Source: Nemertoderma westbladi
Lineage: Eukaryota > Xenacoelomorpha > Nemertodermatida > Nemertodermatidae
Length of the DNA: 50,092 nt
Assembly (NCBI GenBank): GCA_032718475.1
Contig: JAUCBJ010009080.1
Coordinates: forward strand, 1 to 50,092
Direction: 5' to 3'
In this document: piece by piece, positions 47,153 to 50,092 of the stretch
Numbering within the stretch: the stretch's first letter is position 1
How the letters are laid out: each line of letters begins with the position of its first letter
The notes under the pieces: generated by a model
The model's database searches: none
Seen by the model: the letters and a program-made list of their open reading frames with translations, nothing else
Told to the model about the DNA's origin: nothing
Program-made: the position numbers and the translations under genes

Positions 47153-48703
47153 ATGGCAATGATGATCTTATAGTTAAATAAAGCCATAAAGTATCATCTA
47201 TTCTAATATTGAATATATTCATATTAACCTATTCGATATTAACTATTCTGAGCCATCGGTAGATGGGGGGTAGCGTAGGGTCTCATTTTGCAAATTCGAA
47301 TTATTCAGTGTGGAACATTGGTTGATTGTCCAAAAGCTTTTCTTTAATAAATTTAAAGGGATGTGATTGGATGGTTAATTATCAATCTGCAACTGCTGCA
47401 AACTTATCCTGTTATTATTTTAAAGAATCATTTTCCCATACAAACAACAGTTTACGACAAAACAAAACAAAAAAAAAGTATAATAAAGATAACTAAATTG
47501 ATTATTATATTGCCCATTATTATATTACAAAAAACACGTTATTTAAAAGTTAAACAACACAATCATAATAGAAAGGATCATTATAGAATGCACACACCGA
47601 CACAAAGAAAATAGTGTATATATACCTTTTAATTTGTATTATCCATATACTGAAGGAAAAAAGGCCTGCTAACTATGGTAGGTCGAATTAACGTGAGCGA
47701 GGTTCCTGATTTAACGAGCGCGGTCCATAAAACACCAAAAATAATAATAAAAGCAAATACAGAAATACCCAAATTAACAAAAAAACACAAAAAAAGTTAT
47801 ATTTCATAAAACATTTCTATTGAACTATTAAATATATAGTAATAGTTAAATATATAGATAGTATAATATATTACGTGCTGTGTTTTGTTTTGCGTTTTTT
47901 TAATGGGTCGCGCTCTGCTTGTGTACAATATTACCGGTGCTGTAGATATGGAAGTAATATCCCTATGTCCCTATGATATAATTGTCTGGTTTAAATAAAT
48001 AAATTATAAACATTAATTGTTGTTACAAAGTCATACCAACACAACAGTTACAACATAACACGGCCCAGTGAAATTAACTTAGCAAACTATATACAGGACT
48101 AACTGTCAAATAATTTCCGGATTTCAATTCTAGTTACGCACAACCTCTCAAGCAGCCTTGCATCACAATATTATTTCTGTAATAATATTATTATTTAAAA
48201 TCAATAATAAAGAACAAAATCATAATAAAACTAAAACTAATAAAAAAAACAACTGTAATCCATTTAACTAATTAGTTCTAATTTTACTACTCGGGTTATT
48301 CATACCGGTATATAACTGAATACGGGCATGAAAAGACTGTTAAAAATATGGCAGTGGGGCGTGCATTCATTCATGCATTACAGTAAAAGCGTACAATAGA
48401 GATATGGTACGGCTGGCGGGAGGGACTGGTACCGGTACTATTGTAATGCAATAGCTTAGTGCCCGGCTGCCCATTCCACAATAATACTGTAAGGCAATAC
48501 CGGTACTGATAGTAAATTACTATATACATGAAACGAAATTGAAATTTCTTTCGTTTCGTTTCGTTAGGCCAACCCTGCTAATATATATATATAATATGTA
48601 TATGTATATGATATTTTATACAAAATTGTTTGGAATTACAAAATAATGAGTGGCGTCGTGCAAGAAATCCCTATTACTTAAATACAAATGCAGGCGTTGC
48701 AAA
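47153..48703. other. AT-rich right flank without a gene
   Basis: No credible coding region. The first 110 bp resembles 28018-28130 at both ends (tggcaatgatgat and attctgagccat). Repeated accggtac palindromes lie near 48430 and 48490. A ttcgtttcgtttcg run near 48550 pairs with gaaacgaaa just upstream, and a TA-rich microsatellite lies near 48581-48610. Confidence 0.55.
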
Positions 48704-48890
48704 GGTGTAAACGTTAGGCCGACAACCAACAACCATTATTAGCACTAATTAATGGTAATTATAAATGAGTGTAAATGAACAGGTTACAGCGGAAGGTCAT
48801 TTTAACCAAAACAATAAACGAGAGTCATTAGCACAGGTTTCAGTTTCAAATTCAGCTGTGGTTGTTGGATAACGGCGTGGCATTTGCCAC
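48704..48890. repeat. MITE-like repeat, copy A
   Basis: The core ttacag at 48784, 14 bases, then aaccaaaacaataaacga at 48804-48821 matches copy C near 1208. The ends are loose inverted repeats: gtgtaaacg with gacaaccaacaacc on the left, and ggttgttgg with a gcatttgccac end on the right. No coding capacity. Confidence 0.5.
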
Positions 48891-48975
48891 TTTGCATTAA
48901 TTAAAACTGTTTTATAACAAAAAAATTAAAATGAATGGATATCGCCCTGTTGTAATACAAAACTGCAAAATTAAA

Positions 48976-49155
48976 GGGTGTAAAAACGCCGACAATTGAC
49001 AACCAACGCCGACAACCATTGTTAAAACAAATTAATCGGATCGGGTTACAGTGGAAGGTTATTCTAACCAAAACAATAAACAAGAGTCGCGAACTCAGGA
49101 TACATTTTCATACTTCCCATTGTTAGCAGTGGTTGTCGGCGTAGCGTTTACACAC
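48976..49155. repeat. MITE-like repeat, copy B
   Basis: A diverged copy of 48704-48890 in the same orientation, with the gttacag.ggaaggt.att and aaccaaaacaataaac core. Its ends are clearer inverted repeats: gtgtaaaaacgccgacaa on the left against ggttgtcggcgtagcgttta on the right. Confidence 0.55.
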
Positions 49156-49469
49156 AAAATTAAATGAACAATTATATATATACCGGTAATAATAAATTAC
49201 CAAAAAATCTTTGTAAACAATACCAATAAAAAAAAAACCAATGCATATATCCAGCGGGGTTGATAAGCACATAATTGTGTTTCTTATTTAACTTTAGTAG
49301 TTATATCTCGGTAAGAGGTTGAACTAAGAAGTAAATTGAGATTAATTGGTATTTATTACAATAAATTATACATTACAGTACTAGAAATTTAATTTAAATT
49401 TGTTAAAATTACAAAACGTAAATTACGTAAATTGCAAAAATTATTACTATATATTAATTTATTGCATTA
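49156..49469. other. AT-rich spacer
   Basis: No gene or repeat recognised. It contains a run of A and scattered short palindromes only. Confidence 0.5.
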
Positions 49470-50034
49470 GTGGCCGAGGATAATATTTCATTCGTAAAGT
49501 TGTCCCAGCAATAAAATTCGTAGGCGCAGTCAATAATTTGTACGTGTCGTGTAGTCGATGCAGTGGTTAAACTCATTTCCACGATCAATAATTCGTACGC
49601 GGCGTCGTCGCAGCGGTTAAACTCATTTCCACGATCAATAATTCGTATGCGGCGTCGTCGCAGTGGTTAAACTCATTGCCACGATCAATAATTTAAACGC
49701 GGCGTCGTCGCAGCGGTTAAACTCATTGTCGCGGAGGATAGTTTGTACGCGGTGTCGTCGCAGTGGTTAAACTCATTTTCACGGAGGATAATTTGTACGC
49801 GGCGTCGACGCAGGGGTTAAACTCATTTACACGGAGGATAATTCGTACACGGCATCGACGCAGCGGTTAAACTCATTTCCACGGAGGATAATTCGTACGC
49901 GGCGTCGATGCAGCGGTTAAACTCATTGACACGGAGGATAATTCGTACGCTGAGTTGACGCAGTGGTTAAACTCATTGCCATGCTCGATAATTCGTATGC
50001 AGAGTCGATGCACCAGTTAAACTCATCGTCACAG
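49470..50034. repeat. 50-bp CpG-rich minisatellite (about 10 copies)
   Basis: aactcat recurs exactly every 50 bp at 49570, 49620, 49670 and on to 50020. Each unit carries a CpG-rich block (cgcggcgtcgtcgcagcgg). Two subtypes are seen: cacgatcaataatt in early units and cacggaggataatt in later ones. The first unit and a half are degenerate. It contrasts strongly with its AT-rich surroundings. Confidence 0.93.
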
Positions 50035-50092
50035 CTATGAAACATCATCAGTGAGTTGGGGCATCATCCAGAGAATATTCCTAGCCTTCAAA

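Noticed and set aside
47034-47614. Short frames at 47034-47222 (minus) and 47363-47614 (plus)
   Set aside because: The first is driven by the microsatellite and array end, the second is Lys/Ile-rich from AT-rich DNA; neither has a domain.

Overview
This is eukaryotic, almost certainly invertebrate animal DNA. It is AT-rich, it has no bacterial gene packing, about 60% of it is long tandem-repeat arrays, and its single convincing gene belongs to an animal mobile-element family. The palindrome TAGGCCTA and its relatives recur in the left flank (near 411, 2427, 2487, 2677-2696, 3064, 3507, 4006). I associate that with echinoderm or hemichordate DNA, but this is a weak hint and I do not assign a species.

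Layout: 1-3999 is AT-rich flank with a candidate CCAAT-box cluster, a small MITE-like repeat and a strong 18-bp hairpin. 4000-16302 is a 55-bp satellite of roughly 220 copies with nested higher-order duplications (2077, 1249 and 771 bp). 16303-16665 is a short leader. 16666-25710 is one uninterrupted 3014-codon gene. 25757-27756 is a 96-bp satellite starting about 50 bp after the stop. 27757-31037 is AT-rich DNA holding a long imperfect inverted repeat and a 34-bp minisatellite. 31038-35113 is the same satellite family in a 93-94-bp form. 35114-47110 is a 104/106-bp satellite with a 100-N assembly gap and a 1385-bp higher-order repeat. 47111-49469 is AT-rich flank with a microsatellite and two copies of the MITE-like repeat. 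49470-50034 is a CpG-rich 50-bp minisatellite.

The gene is a Helitron-like (helentron/Helitron2 type) rolling-circle transposon protein of unusual design. In order it has a CCHC zinc knuckle, a Q/E repeat tract, a basic NLS-like patch, an OTU cysteine protease, two Cys/His clusters, an HUH Rep nuclease with both catalytic tyrosines, a PIF1-like SF1 helicase, and a C-terminal GIY-YIG endonuclease. It is intact, so it is recent, active or selected. The GIY-YIG fusion is the most noteworthy finding: to my knowledge the usual extra nuclease of helentrons is an AP-endonuclease-like domain at a similar place.

How the parts may work together (inference): Rep nicks and joins DNA, the helicase unwinds, GIY-YIG makes a second cut, and OTU either processes the polyprotein or removes ubiquitin. 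The gene lies directly between two unrelated satellites, so the arrays may be part of the element or products of rolling-circle or recombinational amplification. The element ends could not be fixed from this sequence.
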